Source: Anaerolineaceae bacterium
GTDB lineage: Bacteria; Chloroflexota; Anaerolineae; Aggregatilineales; Phototrophicaceae
Direction: 5' to 3'
NCBI GenBank assembly: GCA_020634165.1
Contig: JACKCF010000001.1
Location: 1,488,001-1,552,000, forward strand
Length of the DNA: 64,000 nt
Part shown: positions 36,928 through 46,506 of the stretch, one piece after another
Position numbering within the stretch: the stretch's first letter is position 1
Layout: each line of letters opens with the position of its first letter
The notes under the pieces: generated by a model
Told to the model about the DNA's origin: nothing
Seen by the model: the letters and a program-made list of their open reading frames with translations, nothing else
Database searches by the model: none
Made by a program: the position numbers and the translations under genes

Positions 36928-38004
36928 TCACCATACAAGCGACTGGTTTGTCTGCGGATCATAGAATTGTAGGCGCTCTGGATTGAAGCGAAGGCCAACG
37001 GTATCACCGGGCTGTATTTTCAGCTTCGGGTCACTGAGGGCTAACATGCGGGTATCGCCAATGCGCACATCAATGAGGTCATCGCGGCCAAGCGGCTCTA
37101 CAAGATACACCTCACCTCGAATATCGCTGCCATCGTCGACCACAATATCCTCCGGTCGGATGCCCATCGTGACAGGTCCTTTGTGTGCGAGTACTTTCTC
37201 CACCTGGTCGATGGTAAAGTGTGTCTTGAGGTCATTGTTTGTCGCAACGGGTCCGGCACCATTCTGGCTGACTTCCACATCGACGAAGTTCATCGGCGGA
37301 TTGCCCACGAAACCAGCAATGAACAGCGTCTTTGGCCGCTCATATAACCCTTCCGGTGTATCGAAGGCTTCCAGCTTGCCCTGATTCATAACGGCGATAC
37401 GATCTGCCATCGTCAAGGCTTCGATCTGGTCATGTGTAACATAGATCGACGTAATGCCCAGGTCGCGTTGAAGATGTTTGATTTCGCCACGCATGGTCAG
37501 GCGCAGACGAGCATCCAGATTGGACAGCGGTTCGTCAAACAGCAGCAAATCCGGCTCCTTGACCAGAGCGCGGCCAAGGGCCACACGCTGCTGTTGGCCA
37601 CCAGAGAGCTGTGAAGGGCGCCTGTCGAGCAGGTGCCCAATGCCCATGACATCGGCCACACGCTGAACGCGAATATTCTGCTCGTTTTTGGATATCCCCT
37701 TGAGCTTCAGTGGATAGGCAATATTGCTATAGGCCGTCATGTGTGGGTATAGCGCATAACTCTGGAACACCATACCGATATTGCGCTCGCGTGGTTGTAA
37801 CTGATTAACCACCACATCGCCAAAGCGCATGATGCCGTCCGTTGGCTTATAGATGCCCGCGACCATCAGCAGGGTGGTCGTTTTGCCACAGCCGGATGGC
37901 CCCAGGAACGCGACGAATTCGCCGCTCTTAATATCAAGATTCAGCGAATCGACCGCAACAACATTGCCGAATTTCTTAGTCAGGTTCTGAATATCAACTT
38001 GCAT
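36928..38004 (-). CDS. ABC sugar importer ATPase, UgpC/MsmX type
   Basis: A 358-residue ATPase: Walker A GPSGCGKTT (35-43), signature LSGGQQQR (about 133-140), Walker B LLLFDEPLSN, then a MalK-like C-terminal OB/TOBE region (MGIRPEDIVVDDG). It energises the minus-strand importer upstream. Being the only ATPase in the island, it may also serve the plus-strand importer that converges on it, as MsmX-type ATPases do. Confidence 0.95.
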   Translation of the reverse strand: MQVDIQNLTKKFGNVVAVDSLNLDIKSGEFVAFLGPSGCGKTTTLLMVAGIYKPTDGIMRFGDVVVNQLQPRERNIGMVFQSYALYPHMTAYSNIAYPLKLKGISKNEQNIRVQRVADVMGIGHLLDRRPSQLSGGQQQRVALGRALVKEPDLLLFDEPLSNLDARLRLTMRGEIKHLQRDLGITSIYVTHDQIEALTMADRIAVMNQGKLEAFDTPEGLYERPKTLFIAGFVGNPPMNFVDVEVSQNGAGPVATNNDLKTHFTIDQVEKVLAHKGPVTMGIRPEDIVVDDGSDIRGEVYLVEPLGRDDLIDVRIGDTRMLALSDPKLKIQPGDTVGLRFNPERLQFYDPQTNQSLVW

Positions 38005-38026
38005 GAATCACTACCTTGTTAGGGGC

Positions 38027-39601
38027 TTAGCTACTGCCTTTAGTTCCGCCCGCATAGATGTTGAGCAAATACTCTTGTGCAAAGACAAACAGCAATAGGA
38101 TCGGTATAAGCTGGTAAAGGCCCACCGCCGCCACCTGATTCCAGTTGACGGGCTGCATTTCGCCAGTCAGGTCACGGATCAGCACAGGCAGGTTACTGGT
38201 ACGGGTGCCCACCATGAAGGTCGCTGGAATGAGATAGGTGTTCCAGCCCCCCAGGAATGAGAAAATACCCAGCGCCAGCAATCCGGGCCGAATTTGCGGC
38301 AGGATGATCTCGAAGAAGGTCCGCCAGCGCGTCGCTCCATCAATCATTGCGGAGCGTTCCATATCCCAGGAAATACCGTCGAAGAAGCCCTTCATCAGCC
38401 AGATGCCGAGCGGCAGTTCAAAGGCCACCATGATGAGAGCGACACCACCAATTGTATTGAAGCCAAATAGATCGCCGATTAAGGGAATATGCCCGATATT
38501 TTGCAGCACGATGAAGATTGGGATTAGAAGCGTCACAGCTGGGAAGCTGTGTAAAATCAACGTCATCGATAGAAAACCGCGCCGTCCAGGGAAATTCATC
38601 CGAGAAAGGGCGTACCCGGCCATCGAAGCCACCAGCAGTACGATAACAGTCATCACGACAGCGATCATCGCGGAATTGAGCGTCACACCCCAGATATCGA
38701 GTTGATTGCGTGCCCCCATCTGGCCGCTCAGGAAGGACCAGTTATCCAGCGTCAATCCACCGAAATTGCCGGTGGTATCAACCGGTAGCAGCCCCTCAGT
38801 ACGCTGAGAAAACGTCGCGATAATCAACCAGGCATAACCCAGGAAAAGCGGCATCAGGAACGAAATCAGCAGCACATACGGAATCCAGCCGAAAGGTATC
38901 GCCAGGGCGAGGATTGCTGTCACAAATAGCGCCACATAGCCCATGTAGATGCTCGTCGTGTTGACACCTGAGATGGATGTCACTGTCACAGGTATCTGCT
39001 GTTCTTCACCATCGCGCAGAAGCCGGAATCTTAAAACGGCGCCGTCATCAGATTGCAGAATCGCCGTATCGAGTGCGGCTTTGTCAACGACATCCCGACG
39101 AATCGCAGTAATGACATCACCGACAAGAATGCCCGCTTGCTCGGCAGCCCCGCCTGCTTCAATAGCCGTAACAAGGACCCCTTCGTCGGCTTGCTCGGTA
39201 GTGAACTGCACCGATGTTTGTGTGCCGTAAGCGCCTGTTTGTGTGAGGGCCTGCTGCCCGACACTGATTGTTTGTACTGCCAGAGCCACCAGCATCGTAA
39301 TGCCGATAATCAGTCCGCGTCGGTTCTTTAGCAAACTACGCGAGCGCAGTGCGGTCACAATCACCAGCGCGAAGGGCAGGGTAAAAATCATCGTATCCGC
39401 GATGACTGTTGTAAATGACTCTTCAACATTCACAGCAGATGTGGCATTGGCCAGTATTTCTCTGAATACCCAACTGACCCCCAACATAGCGACAGCCAGC
39501 AGAACAATATCCCGTAGCAGCCGCCAGAGCGCTGTACCCAGCGCCAGCGGTGGTGCCTTGCGCGGTCCTGCGACCATAGTCGGATCAGTAACGGTCATCA
39601 C
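38027..39601 (-). CDS. MalG-type ABC permease with embedded PDZ domain
   Basis: A 524-residue permease, about 230 longer than usual. Residues 1-120 hold roughly three extra helices. Residues 130-210 form a PDZ-like domain (VLVTAIEAGGAAEQAGILVGDVITAIRRD, then LRFRLLRDGEEQQIPVTV), like those of HtrA and site-2 proteases. From about 220 a normal MalG core follows: TLNSAMIAVVMTVIVLLVAS, EAA loop ERSAMIDGATRWRTFFEIILPQIRP and C-terminal FVFAQEYLLNIYAGGTKG. Helix counting puts the PDZ outside the membrane, where it could bind peptide or the binding protein (inference). It overlaps the upstream permease gene by four bases. Confidence 0.88.
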   Translation of the reverse strand: MMTVTDPTMVAGPRKAPPLALGTALWRLLRDIVLLAVAMLGVSWVFREILANATSAVNVEESFTTVIADTMIFTLPFALVIVTALRSRSLLKNRRGLIIGITMLVALAVQTISVGQQALTQTGAYGTQTSVQFTTEQADEGVLVTAIEAGGAAEQAGILVGDVITAIRRDVVDKAALDTAILQSDDGAVLRFRLLRDGEEQQIPVTVTSISGVNTTSIYMGYVALFVTAILALAIPFGWIPYVLLISFLMPLFLGYAWLIIATFSQRTEGLLPVDTTGNFGGLTLDNWSFLSGQMGARNQLDIWGVTLNSAMIAVVMTVIVLLVASMAGYALSRMNFPGRRGFLSMTLILHSFPAVTLLIPIFIVLQNIGHIPLIGDLFGFNTIGGVALIMVAFELPLGIWLMKGFFDGISWDMERSAMIDGATRWRTFFEIILPQIRPGLLALGIFSFLGGWNTYLIPATFMVGTRTSNLPVLIRDLTGEMQPVNWNQVAAVGLYQLIPILLLFVFAQEYLLNIYAGGTKGSS

Positions 39602-40596
39602 AGCACCTCGATTTTGGGTTCTGCGACCAGTTCGTTAAAACGGAACACGCGCATATAGACAACAGCCAGCACCACGCCAATGACCACCAGCACCACCGAG
39701 AAGGCCGCGCCGTATCCCCATTGCGTATTGCCATAATAATTGGACAGTGCTCGATGATAAGCTGCCAGCGCCCAGACTTCGGTACGGTTAGCCGGACCGC
39801 CGTCTGTAAGCAGCAGGATTTGCTCAAACGATGTCAGTAGCGATAGCGTCTGGTAGGTGATGACAAAGAGCAGCGGCCAGCGCAGCATCGGCAGGATGAT
39901 ATGGCGAATGCGCTGGATCAGGGTCGAGCCATCTACCAGTGAGGCATTCATAATGTCCTTCGGGATCGACTCGATTGCCGATGTGAAAATAATCATGCCG
40001 AAAGACACGCCAATGAAACCGTTGACGACGATAACGAATACCCAGGTGTAATCACTGGCATAATTGACAGGCGCCTGACCAAGCAGCTCGTTAAACCAGT
40101 TCAGGATGCCGAATGGCACATCTGCCAGAATGCGCTCCCACATCATGATATAGATGGCCGATGTTGTGATGCGCGGTAGCATCCACAACGCCCTGAAGAA
40201 AAATCCGGAACGCCTCGGAATATGCACCGTCAGCAACGAAACAATCAGTGCCATCGTGACGTTGAAGAACGTCAGCGTACAGAGCACATAAAAAACGGTA
40301 TTGAAGAAAACTTTTGAAGCAAACGGGTCGTTCACCAGCGTTTCGTACTGCCTCAGGCCCACATATTGCCATTCAGCGATATTGGTGGTGAAGTTATCCG
40401 TTGCCAGGTTGGTGGTACTCATCAGAATGACGAGAAGCATCGGGATGAAGAAGAAGAGGATCACCAGGATGCCAGCCGGCGCCAGAAAGCTATAGGCCGT
40501 CAGATTAGCGGCCAGCGCGCGCGTTCGGCTGCGTTGGTTCAAAGTTGGATCAGAGGGGGCAGCTTGCACTGCCCCCCCATTGGATTGACTTGCCAT
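39598..40596 (-). CDS. ABC sugar permease, MalF type
   Basis: A 332-residue permease with six helices. N-terminal AYSFLAPAGILVILFFFIPM and the EAA loop PKDIMNASLVDGSTLIQRIRHIILPMLR identify it. It follows the binding-protein gene by 19 bases and overlaps the PDZ permease by four. Confidence 0.92.
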   Translation of the reverse strand: MASQSNGGAVQAAPSDPTLNQRSRTRALAANLTAYSFLAPAGILVILFFFIPMLLVILMSTTNLATDNFTTNIAEWQYVGLRQYETLVNDPFASKVFFNTVFYVLCTLTFFNVTMALIVSLLTVHIPRRSGFFFRALWMLPRITTSAIYIMMWERILADVPFGILNWFNELLGQAPVNYASDYTWVFVIVVNGFIGVSFGMIIFTSAIESIPKDIMNASLVDGSTLIQRIRHIILPMLRWPLLFVITYQTLSLLTSFEQILLLTDGGPANRTEVWALAAYHRALSNYYGNTQWGYGAAFSVVLVVIGVVLAVVYMRVFRFNELVAEPKIEVL

Positions 40597-40615
40597 AAGT
40601 TAGTCTGCTCGCAGT

Positions 40616-41947
40616 TTAGCGAATAACGACGTCAGGCAGCTCGTTTTGCAGTTGTGCGACGGCGAGGTCAACGGCTTCCTGTGGTGTCGCTTCACCAGTA
40701 TGGACAGCAGTGATGCCCGTCCAGTACGCATTCGACCACGCATTCCAGGCAGGGGTGTTGGGCGCGCTGGTGGTATAGTCCAGCATGTAATGTGCCCCAC
40801 TGATGAACGGATCGTTCATGTAAGCATCTGACTCGATCTGTGCATTCAGAATGCCGAGATGGAAGCTGTCGATGGCGTGACGGTTGTTGGCATCGGGTGT
40901 CGTAACGGCAGCGATAAGTGCCATCGCAACATCAGGATTCTCACTCTGGCTGCTGATCATATAGCTGAGTGGGTGCGTCAGGGTCACAGGAATGCCTTCT
41001 GACATCGCTGGGAAGAGCATGAAGCCAATATTCTCTTCGAGGTAGTCAAGGCCACCACGATCTGCCACGTAGTTACGTCCCCAATCGGCGAGGTTCCACG
41101 TGCCGCCCTGATGGAACAGGACCTGTTCTGCTGATGAGAATTCAGTGGACAGGGTCGCGCCATCATAGCCGATCATATCAGGACGGGTGACGCCGCGCTG
41201 TACAAAGCTGCCGATCAGTTCATAAGTACGCAGTGCTGCATCGGTATCAAAGACGATTTCGCCTGCATCGTTCATGACTTCGCCGCCCATGCCGTAGTAA
41301 TAGATGAGCCAGTCGAAGCCGTTACCCGTGCGGTGGTAGTAACCCTTACCTTCTTCGACGACACCTTCTGCCACAGCCTGTTCAGCGGTAGCCAGCATGT
41401 CTTCAAAGGTAAATTCGCCTGATGCCACACGTTCCGGCAGGCTGGCGATTTCTTCGTCGCTCCAACCCAGGTCGGAAAGCAGCAGCTTGCTGTAGAAGAT
41501 CGGACGTGCTTCCGCATCCTGCGGAACGCCCCAAATCTGACCATTCCAGCTCTGTGATTCCCACAGGTTTTCGACGACATCGTCAAAGGCAGGATAGTTG
41601 GGAAGCATATCATCCAGCGGCAGAATAAATCCGGCTGGTGCCCAGGCACCGATGTCTTCGTGACCAGACAGGATGATGTCAGGGGCTTCACCAGCTTCTG
41701 ACGCCAGAACGAATTCTTGCTTGTAATCGCCCCAGTCTTTATTGTCCTGGATCAGATTCAGTTCGAGATTGATACCGAGGTCCGCTTCAACCTCTTCCTC
41801 AACCTCAGCGAAGTTATCGCAGCGCCAGTTCTCGCCACCTTCGATATTGGCTTTACAGCGGATGGTGATGCTGACGGTATCCTGTGCCTGGACGGCAAAT
41901 GATGCCAGGATCAGTACAAAAATAGCAAAAACACTAAATTTCTTCAT
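40616..41947 (-). CDS. ABC sugar-binding protein (Sec-exported)
   Basis: A 443-residue family 1 solute-binding protein. Signal peptide MKKFSVFAIFVLILASFAVQAQ, then DTVSITIRCKANIEGGENWR and typical blocks (APDIILSGHEDIGAWAPAGFILPLDDML, LFHQGGTWNLADWG). The ATG at 41947 has GAGGAG seven bases upstream; the frame's upstream start at 41962 lies within that ribosome site and is wrong. First gene of the minus-strand importer operon; the ligand is unknown. Confidence 0.93.
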   Translation of the reverse strand: MKKFSVFAIFVLILASFAVQAQDTVSITIRCKANIEGGENWRCDNFAEVEEEVEADLGINLELNLIQDNKDWGDYKQEFVLASEAGEAPDIILSGHEDIGAWAPAGFILPLDDMLPNYPAFDDVVENLWESQSWNGQIWGVPQDAEARPIFYSKLLLSDLGWSDEEIASLPERVASGEFTFEDMLATAEQAVAEGVVEEGKGYYHRTGNGFDWLIYYYGMGGEVMNDAGEIVFDTDAALRTYELIGSFVQRGVTRPDMIGYDGATLSTEFSSAEQVLFHQGGTWNLADWGRNYVADRGGLDYLEENIGFMLFPAMSEGIPVTLTHPLSYMISSQSENPDVAMALIAAVTTPDANNRHAIDSFHLGILNAQIESDAYMNDPFISGAHYMLDYTTSAPNTPAWNAWSNAYWTGITAVHTGEATPQEAVDLAVAQLQNELPDVVIR

Positions 41948-42121
41948 GAAAGTTCTCCTCATTGGGAATGGGCATGATAGTGTTCGGATAGGTTAGATCC
42001 AGGTTATTCGGACACTGTGCATGTATGCCCCCTTTCTGCGAAAATAATTTTAAGATTTAGGAGGAGTCAGTTTAAATATTTTTAAGATTGTTCTTAATAT
42101 ACTTAATCTAAGCAGGAAAAA

Positions 42122-42156
42122 CAAAAACCACTTCCAGAGGGGCCCCTCTGGAAGTG
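42122..42156 (-). terminator. Perfect 28-bp palindromic terminator
   Basis: CACTTCCAGAGGGG (42129-42142) is followed immediately by its exact complement (42143-42156), and on the minus strand by GTTTTTGTTTTTCC. It terminates the phosphoribosyltransferase/heparinase operon 58 bases after the stop. The rest of the 41948-42214 gap is AT-rich leader of the binding-protein gene. Confidence 0.85.
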
Positions 42157-42214
42157 CCATTTTATGAGAATTTCTGTGTAACGGCTTGTATACTACTGCG
42201 CGTGGAAAAGCATA

Positions 42215-42625
42215 CTATTCAGGCTTCCAGGGCCAATGAACGCAGCTCGCCACTGTTGGGAAAGCAACATAGTCCCCATGCCCTTTGAGTACGAAAGTGG
42301 TCACATCATGCCCCTCTAACAGCGACTTGGCGAAGTCCATCGTCCTCCCGCTCACACTGACATCGTCCACCAGCAGAATACGCTCTGGCTGATTTGGCAG
42401 ATCAGGTTCTTTTAATAATTCAGGCCCAGGGCGTTGCGGGCTGTTATCTGGTGCCCGAAAATTAATAAACAGCATCGTCATGGGCTTGCGCAGTTGGTGG
42501 GCCAGCATCACCGCAGCCGACGCGCCACCAGTCGCAATGCCAACCACCCGATCAACATCGGGCAGGTCCATACTGTGCAGACGCTCGCTGATTTCCTCAA
42601 AACTCAAAGCCACTTTATCGGACAT
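42215..42625 (-). CDS. Type I phosphoribosyltransferase-like protein
   Basis: A 136-residue PRTase-fold protein. The PRPP-binding loop is RILLVDDVSVSGRTM (about residues 83-97), preceded by VVGIATGGASAAVMLAHQL, which supplies the pyrophosphate loop. The substrate cannot be told; it resembles short xanthine/hypoxanthine-type and ComF-like members. Six bases after the heparinase-like gene on the same strand, an unusual pairing. Confidence 0.8.
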   Translation of the reverse strand: MSDKVALSFEEISERLHSMDLPDVDRVVGIATGGASAAVMLAHQLRKPMTMLFINFRAPDNSPQRPGPELLKEPDLPNQPERILLVDDVSVSGRTMDFAKSLLEGHDVTTFVLKGHGDYVAFPTVASCVHWPWKPE

Positions 42626-42631
42626 GATTTC

Positions 42632-44731
42632 TTAACTCACTTGCTTGTTGATAGTTGGGATAGGGTGCGACTGTGCCAGATCAACCTGGTATTCCCTGCT
42701 CTCAGTTCGGATAGTCAGGTTATTCTCATGAGCACGCACAAAGGTATCGCCCACAGCGAACACGCTCCATAAAGTCATGTTTTTGCCGGAACATGTCATC
42801 GCCACTGAAATAGCCGGCGACTTTTGGCCGTAATAACGAGATTGCCAACCGTTTATTTCGTCAACATCAGCCCGGATCGCGCTCATATTAACATCTGTGT
42901 CGACAGCACCCACATGCAGCCTATACGAACCCTGTGGTGTATTCAGCGTGGTGGCATTCTCGCCGATTTCATACGGAAAATCGTTCAGCAGCCAGTGAAG
43001 TCGGTAATCGTGCTGCGCTGATGCCTGCATGCGATCAATGACAACCCAGATATCCCGAACGAGTTGCAGCACGCTCCGCTGATGGTCAACCCTATATTCT
43101 TGCCGATGATAGCCTGTATGCGCACCCTGCCACAATGACCAATTGCCGTCGCTATCGTGCTCACGATAGATATCTTCGCACTGTGCCCAATCCAGCCAGG
43201 TAAAGCGGCTCGCACGGGGCATGTGCTCCTGCCCATCAACCATAACCGTATTATGGACAGCCGTTGTCGCTAGGGCATTGTTCCAGGGATCAGGGGCATT
43301 ATAACGATACGTTCCCGCATCAATCGCGATATTCTGCCCACGCCACCAGAGATCAACATGCAATTGGTCGCTGTGCTGTGGACGCTCACTGTAAACAGGC
43401 GCGTGGATGAATGCCCAGCTTGTTTCGCCATGCTGCGTGTAATAACCACCTTCAACAAATGCACCATCTCGGCGAACCAATCCAGCAGCCTTATCCGCCG
43501 CGTGATAGCCAAACCACAACAGCGCCTCATCCCAGGGGCCTGCATCCAGCAACCGACGCCCATGACACAAAAAATGCCCTAACTGCACCAGTGGCCGGAA
43601 GTCTCTATAGTCGCACTCACTCAAGGGCAGAATGAGCGAACCGTCATTGCTGCCATGATTGGGCGTTTGACCTGTTTCTGGCTCAATCATCTGGCCGATG
43701 AAATCGACCGCACTTGTAACGCGCGCATACAACCACTGCGGTAGCGGCGCATTGTTGATCTCACCCAGTCGCATGGCCCACATAACCGCCTGTAAGGCCA
43801 TACGCTGGTAATTCAGCGAATGCATGGAATAGGTGCCATCTGGCAAAAATTGGAACGAGGTTTCTCTCAATAATTCATGCTGGCCTAGTTCGCACCAGTG
43901 ATCTGCTTGTGCCAGTTCTGGGAATAATATGCCCACAGTCCACAGGCCAACCGCCTCACTGATGCCGTGATTGCTGCGCGTGGACCGGGCATAACCCAGA
44001 TTTTGCTCAACGCGCTCGGCTTCAGCAGCAATTGCCTGGACCAGTTGGCTGACCCGATCTGCCGTTGTCTGCGGCGTATCCCAGAAAGCATATAGTCCAA
44101 AGCACCAGGCCATCAACCGTATCGAAGTTTCCTGGCCACACTTCCAGTTCGGCCCTCTTTGGGGCGGATTTTTCTCAATCCAATCCAGCACCAGCATCCA
44201 GAATGCTTCTGCATACAGCGCATTGTGTGTTCGCGCATAGGCTCGCACCAGCGTATAGACCATGCCGAATCGGCTGGGTTCCCATACATATTTAATATCT
44301 TGCCCACCAAAATCAGGAATCAGCGACCAGTGCTTATCATGGGGCAGATGACTGTTATCGAGTGGGTTCCAGTGCCAGTCCGGCGGGAATGTGCCTTTGA
44401 TAGTCTCGTTGGAAAAATAGATGTATTCGCCTTCGAGCAGGGCATTTGCTTCATCAATGACCGCGCTGTCGTCGGCATTCTCAAAATGGGGCAGCACATC
44501 AAACAGGAACTTAGGCGCATTTACCTGGCGCCACACGAAATAAGTATCAGCTTCAGCCGGAATACCTGGCTTGAGCCATGTTTCCAGTGGTCGATCATCC
44601 CATTCATAGGCTGGCATCTGCCATGTGAGGAAGCCGCTTCTCATGCGTGCTGTATAGCTGGCCCGCGTTAGCAGCCATCCTGGCCCAAACTGTTGTATCA
44701 GTTTTTGCACTTGCTTAATCTTGTTGACCAT
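42632..44731 (-). CDS. Heparinase II/III-family polysaccharide lyase
   Basis: A 699-residue protein with the alginate/heparin lyase plan: an N-terminal (alpha/alpha) toroid (residues 60-380, with RSNHGISEAVGLWTVGILFPEL and QFLPDGTYSMHSLNYQRMALQ) and a C-terminal heparinase II/III beta-sandwich (DLWWRGQNIAIDAGTYRYNAPDPW, NTVMVDGQEHMPRASRFTWLDW). These enzymes cleave uronate-containing polysaccharides by elimination. No signal peptide is seen, so it may act on imported fragments. The uronate substrate is unknown; nearby sugar importers are the likely suppliers. Confidence 0.85.
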   Translation of the reverse strand: MVNKIKQVQKLIQQFGPGWLLTRASYTARMRSGFLTWQMPAYEWDDRPLETWLKPGIPAEADTYFVWRQVNAPKFLFDVLPHFENADDSAVIDEANALLEGEYIYFSNETIKGTFPPDWHWNPLDNSHLPHDKHWSLIPDFGGQDIKYVWEPSRFGMVYTLVRAYARTHNALYAEAFWMLVLDWIEKNPPQRGPNWKCGQETSIRLMAWCFGLYAFWDTPQTTADRVSQLVQAIAAEAERVEQNLGYARSTRSNHGISEAVGLWTVGILFPELAQADHWCELGQHELLRETSFQFLPDGTYSMHSLNYQRMALQAVMWAMRLGEINNAPLPQWLYARVTSAVDFIGQMIEPETGQTPNHGSNDGSLILPLSECDYRDFRPLVQLGHFLCHGRRLLDAGPWDEALLWFGYHAADKAAGLVRRDGAFVEGGYYTQHGETSWAFIHAPVYSERPQHSDQLHVDLWWRGQNIAIDAGTYRYNAPDPWNNALATTAVHNTVMVDGQEHMPRASRFTWLDWAQCEDIYREHDSDGNWSLWQGAHTGYHRQEYRVDHQRSVLQLVRDIWVVIDRMQASAQHDYRLHWLLNDFPYEIGENATTLNTPQGSYRLHVGAVDTDVNMSAIRADVDEINGWQSRYYGQKSPAISVAMTCSGKNMTLWSVFAVGDTFVRAHENNLTIRTESREYQVDLAQSHPIPTINKQVS

Positions 44732-44809
44732 CGGCCACTGATCCTACCCATGCCTGCTTGTTTATTATCACACAGGCCGCAAAGGGTCGGTATACAGATT
44801 TACTACGGG

Positions 44810-45643
44810 CTATGGTTGTTGAATGGGCATCTCTGCCGCCGGATACGATCCCAGCACGCGCACATCTGCCGTATGCTCCTGTAGCTCCGCGAAGGCTTCC
44901 TGGAAGTTCTCATCCTGTGTGTGCCCGTCGAAGTCCATATAAAACATATATTCCCAGGGACGGTCGCGCAGTGGGCGCGATTCCAGTTTGGTCAGGTTGA
45001 TGTTGCGCTTGCCAAAGCACAGCAAACACTCAACCAGTGCCCCAGGTTTGTGCTTGGTCGTAAAGATCAGCGAGGTCTTATTCTGCTTGGCTGGCGGAAC
45101 TTCCGTCTTACCCAGCACAAAGAACCGTGTGTAATTCTGCTCAACATCCTGGATGTGCTGGGCCAGCACTTGCAGGCCATACAACTCGGCCACATCGGCC
45201 CCGGCGATAGCTGCCACACCCGGTACAGGATCAGCCGCGAGGTCTTTGGCGCTGCCTGCCGTGTTATACCAGTTGACTGGCTCGAAGCCATGTTGTTTGA
45301 GGTAGGTCGCGCATTGTGCCAATGCCTGCGGATGTGAGCGCACCTGCCTGATGTCAGCCAATGTGGTCCCTGGCATCGCCAGAAGTGCATGGTCGATCTT
45401 GAGAATGACTTCGCCTTGAATCTTGACGTTATGCGCGGTGAGCAGTTCATATGCCGTTGAAACGGTTCCGGCGAGGCTGTTTTCAATGGGCAAAATCCCA
45501 TGATCGACTTCGCCTTTTTCCACCAGCGCGAGGATTTCATCAAAGCCCTGGCACTGTACGTCATCCATATCATTGCCAAAGTGCTGCGCGGCTGCACGCT
45601 CAGAATACGCGCCTTTGATGCCAAGGTAAGCAACTTTTCTCAT
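44810..45643 (-). CDS. pheA: Prephenate dehydratase
   Basis: A 277-residue monofunctional prephenate dehydratase giving phenylpyruvate. The N-terminal catalytic domain starts VAYLGIKGAYSERAA, with PIENSLAGTVSTAYELL and NYTRFFVLGK (catalytic Thr). The C-terminal ACT domain has the Phe-binding GALVE (about 205) and LESRPLRDRPWEYMFYMDFDGH, so feedback inhibition by phenylalanine is expected. No chorismate mutase domain. The ATG overlaps the tyrA stop by four bases. Confidence 0.96.
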   Translation of the reverse strand: MRKVAYLGIKGAYSERAAAQHFGNDMDDVQCQGFDEILALVEKGEVDHGILPIENSLAGTVSTAYELLTAHNVKIQGEVILKIDHALLAMPGTTLADIRQVRSHPQALAQCATYLKQHGFEPVNWYNTAGSAKDLAADPVPGVAAIAGADVAELYGLQVLAQHIQDVEQNYTRFFVLGKTEVPPAKQNKTSLIFTTKHKPGALVECLLCFGKRNINLTKLESRPLRDRPWEYMFYMDFDGHTQDENFQEAFAELQEHTADVRVLGSYPAAEMPIQQP

Positions 45644-46506
45644 GCGTTCTTCTCTCCTCGCTGACTGGCACCGTAAAGGCGCTGCCAGATTTGTTCTGCT
45701 TGTTGGCTGTGGTCGGCAATGCTGTCGATGTCGTTGGCTTCGACCAATTGGGCGAAGTGCTCCAGCTGGGCTGCAACGTCACGCAGGGTCGTCGCAATTC
45801 CTGCCGGATTGGTCGCAAAGACATCCCGCCAGAACCCCAATGGCTCACTGGCCAGGCGCGTCGTCTCTCTAAAGCTGCCCGCTGCCAACTTCCAGATGAG
45901 GTCGTCTTTCTGGTCTGCGGCAGTGATGACGGCAATCGGCAGCAATCGGCTCAGGTGGCTGACCATCGCCACATATTCATCATGCTTGTACGCATCCAGC
46001 CAAAGGGGTTGCGCCCCCAGGCTTTCTACAAAACCCGTGATGATATTCTTCGTATCGACAGTGGTATGCCGTGTGGGGCACAGCGCAAAAATGCGCCCCT
46101 GGAACAAGTTGGCGGATGCTGTATCAACGCCCTGCGTCAGTCGTCCCGTCATCGGGTGCCCACCGACAGCCTGCACGGTATCGGGGAGCAAGTTCATGGC
46201 CTCAACGATCTGCGCCTTGGTGCTGCCAACGTCCAGTACGATTGTGCCAGGTTTCAGCATCGGGCCAATCTCTGCCAGGATATGCTTGATCGCTTCGACG
46301 AACACCGCCAGAATGACCATGTCGGCATCAGCGATAGCTTCCTCAGCCGTCGTGGCTGCCTGATCGATAGTGCCCTTTGCGAGCGCGCTGATCGTCGCTT
46401 GCTCGCTCTGATCGTAACCAATCAGCGTGACCTCAGCGTTTGATGCCTTCAGACACGTCGCAAGCGATGCGCCGATCAGTCCCAGGCCAATGATACTGAT
46501 CTTCAT
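45640..46506 (-). CDS. tyrA: Prephenate dehydrogenase
   Basis: A 288-residue TyrA giving hydroxyphenylpyruvate (or arogenate to tyrosine). The NAD fold GLGLIGASLATCLKAS is at the N-terminus, then VGSTKAQIVEAM, the substrate motif VGGHPMTGRL and a helical dimerisation domain (HDEYVAMVSHLSRLLPIAVI). No ACT domain. Overlaps both neighbours by four bases, forming the operon aminotransferase-tyrA-pheA. Confidence 0.95.
   Translation of the reverse strand: MKISIIGLGLIGASLATCLKASNAEVTLIGYDQSEQATISALAKGTIDQAATTAEEAIADADMVILAVFVEAIKHILAEIGPMLKPGTIVLDVGSTKAQIVEAMNLLPDTVQAVGGHPMTGRLTQGVDTASANLFQGRIFALCPTRHTTVDTKNIITGFVESLGAQPLWLDAYKHDEYVAMVSHLSRLLPIAVITAADQKDDLIWKLAAGSFRETTRLASEPLGFWRDVFATNPAGIATTLRDVAAQLEHFAQLVEANDIDSIADHSQQAEQIWQRLYGASQRGEKNA

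Noticed and set aside
42050..42075. AGGAGGAG on the plus strand upstream of the binding-protein gene
   Set aside because: No start codon or open frame follows; it lies in the AT-rich leader region of the minus-strand gene.
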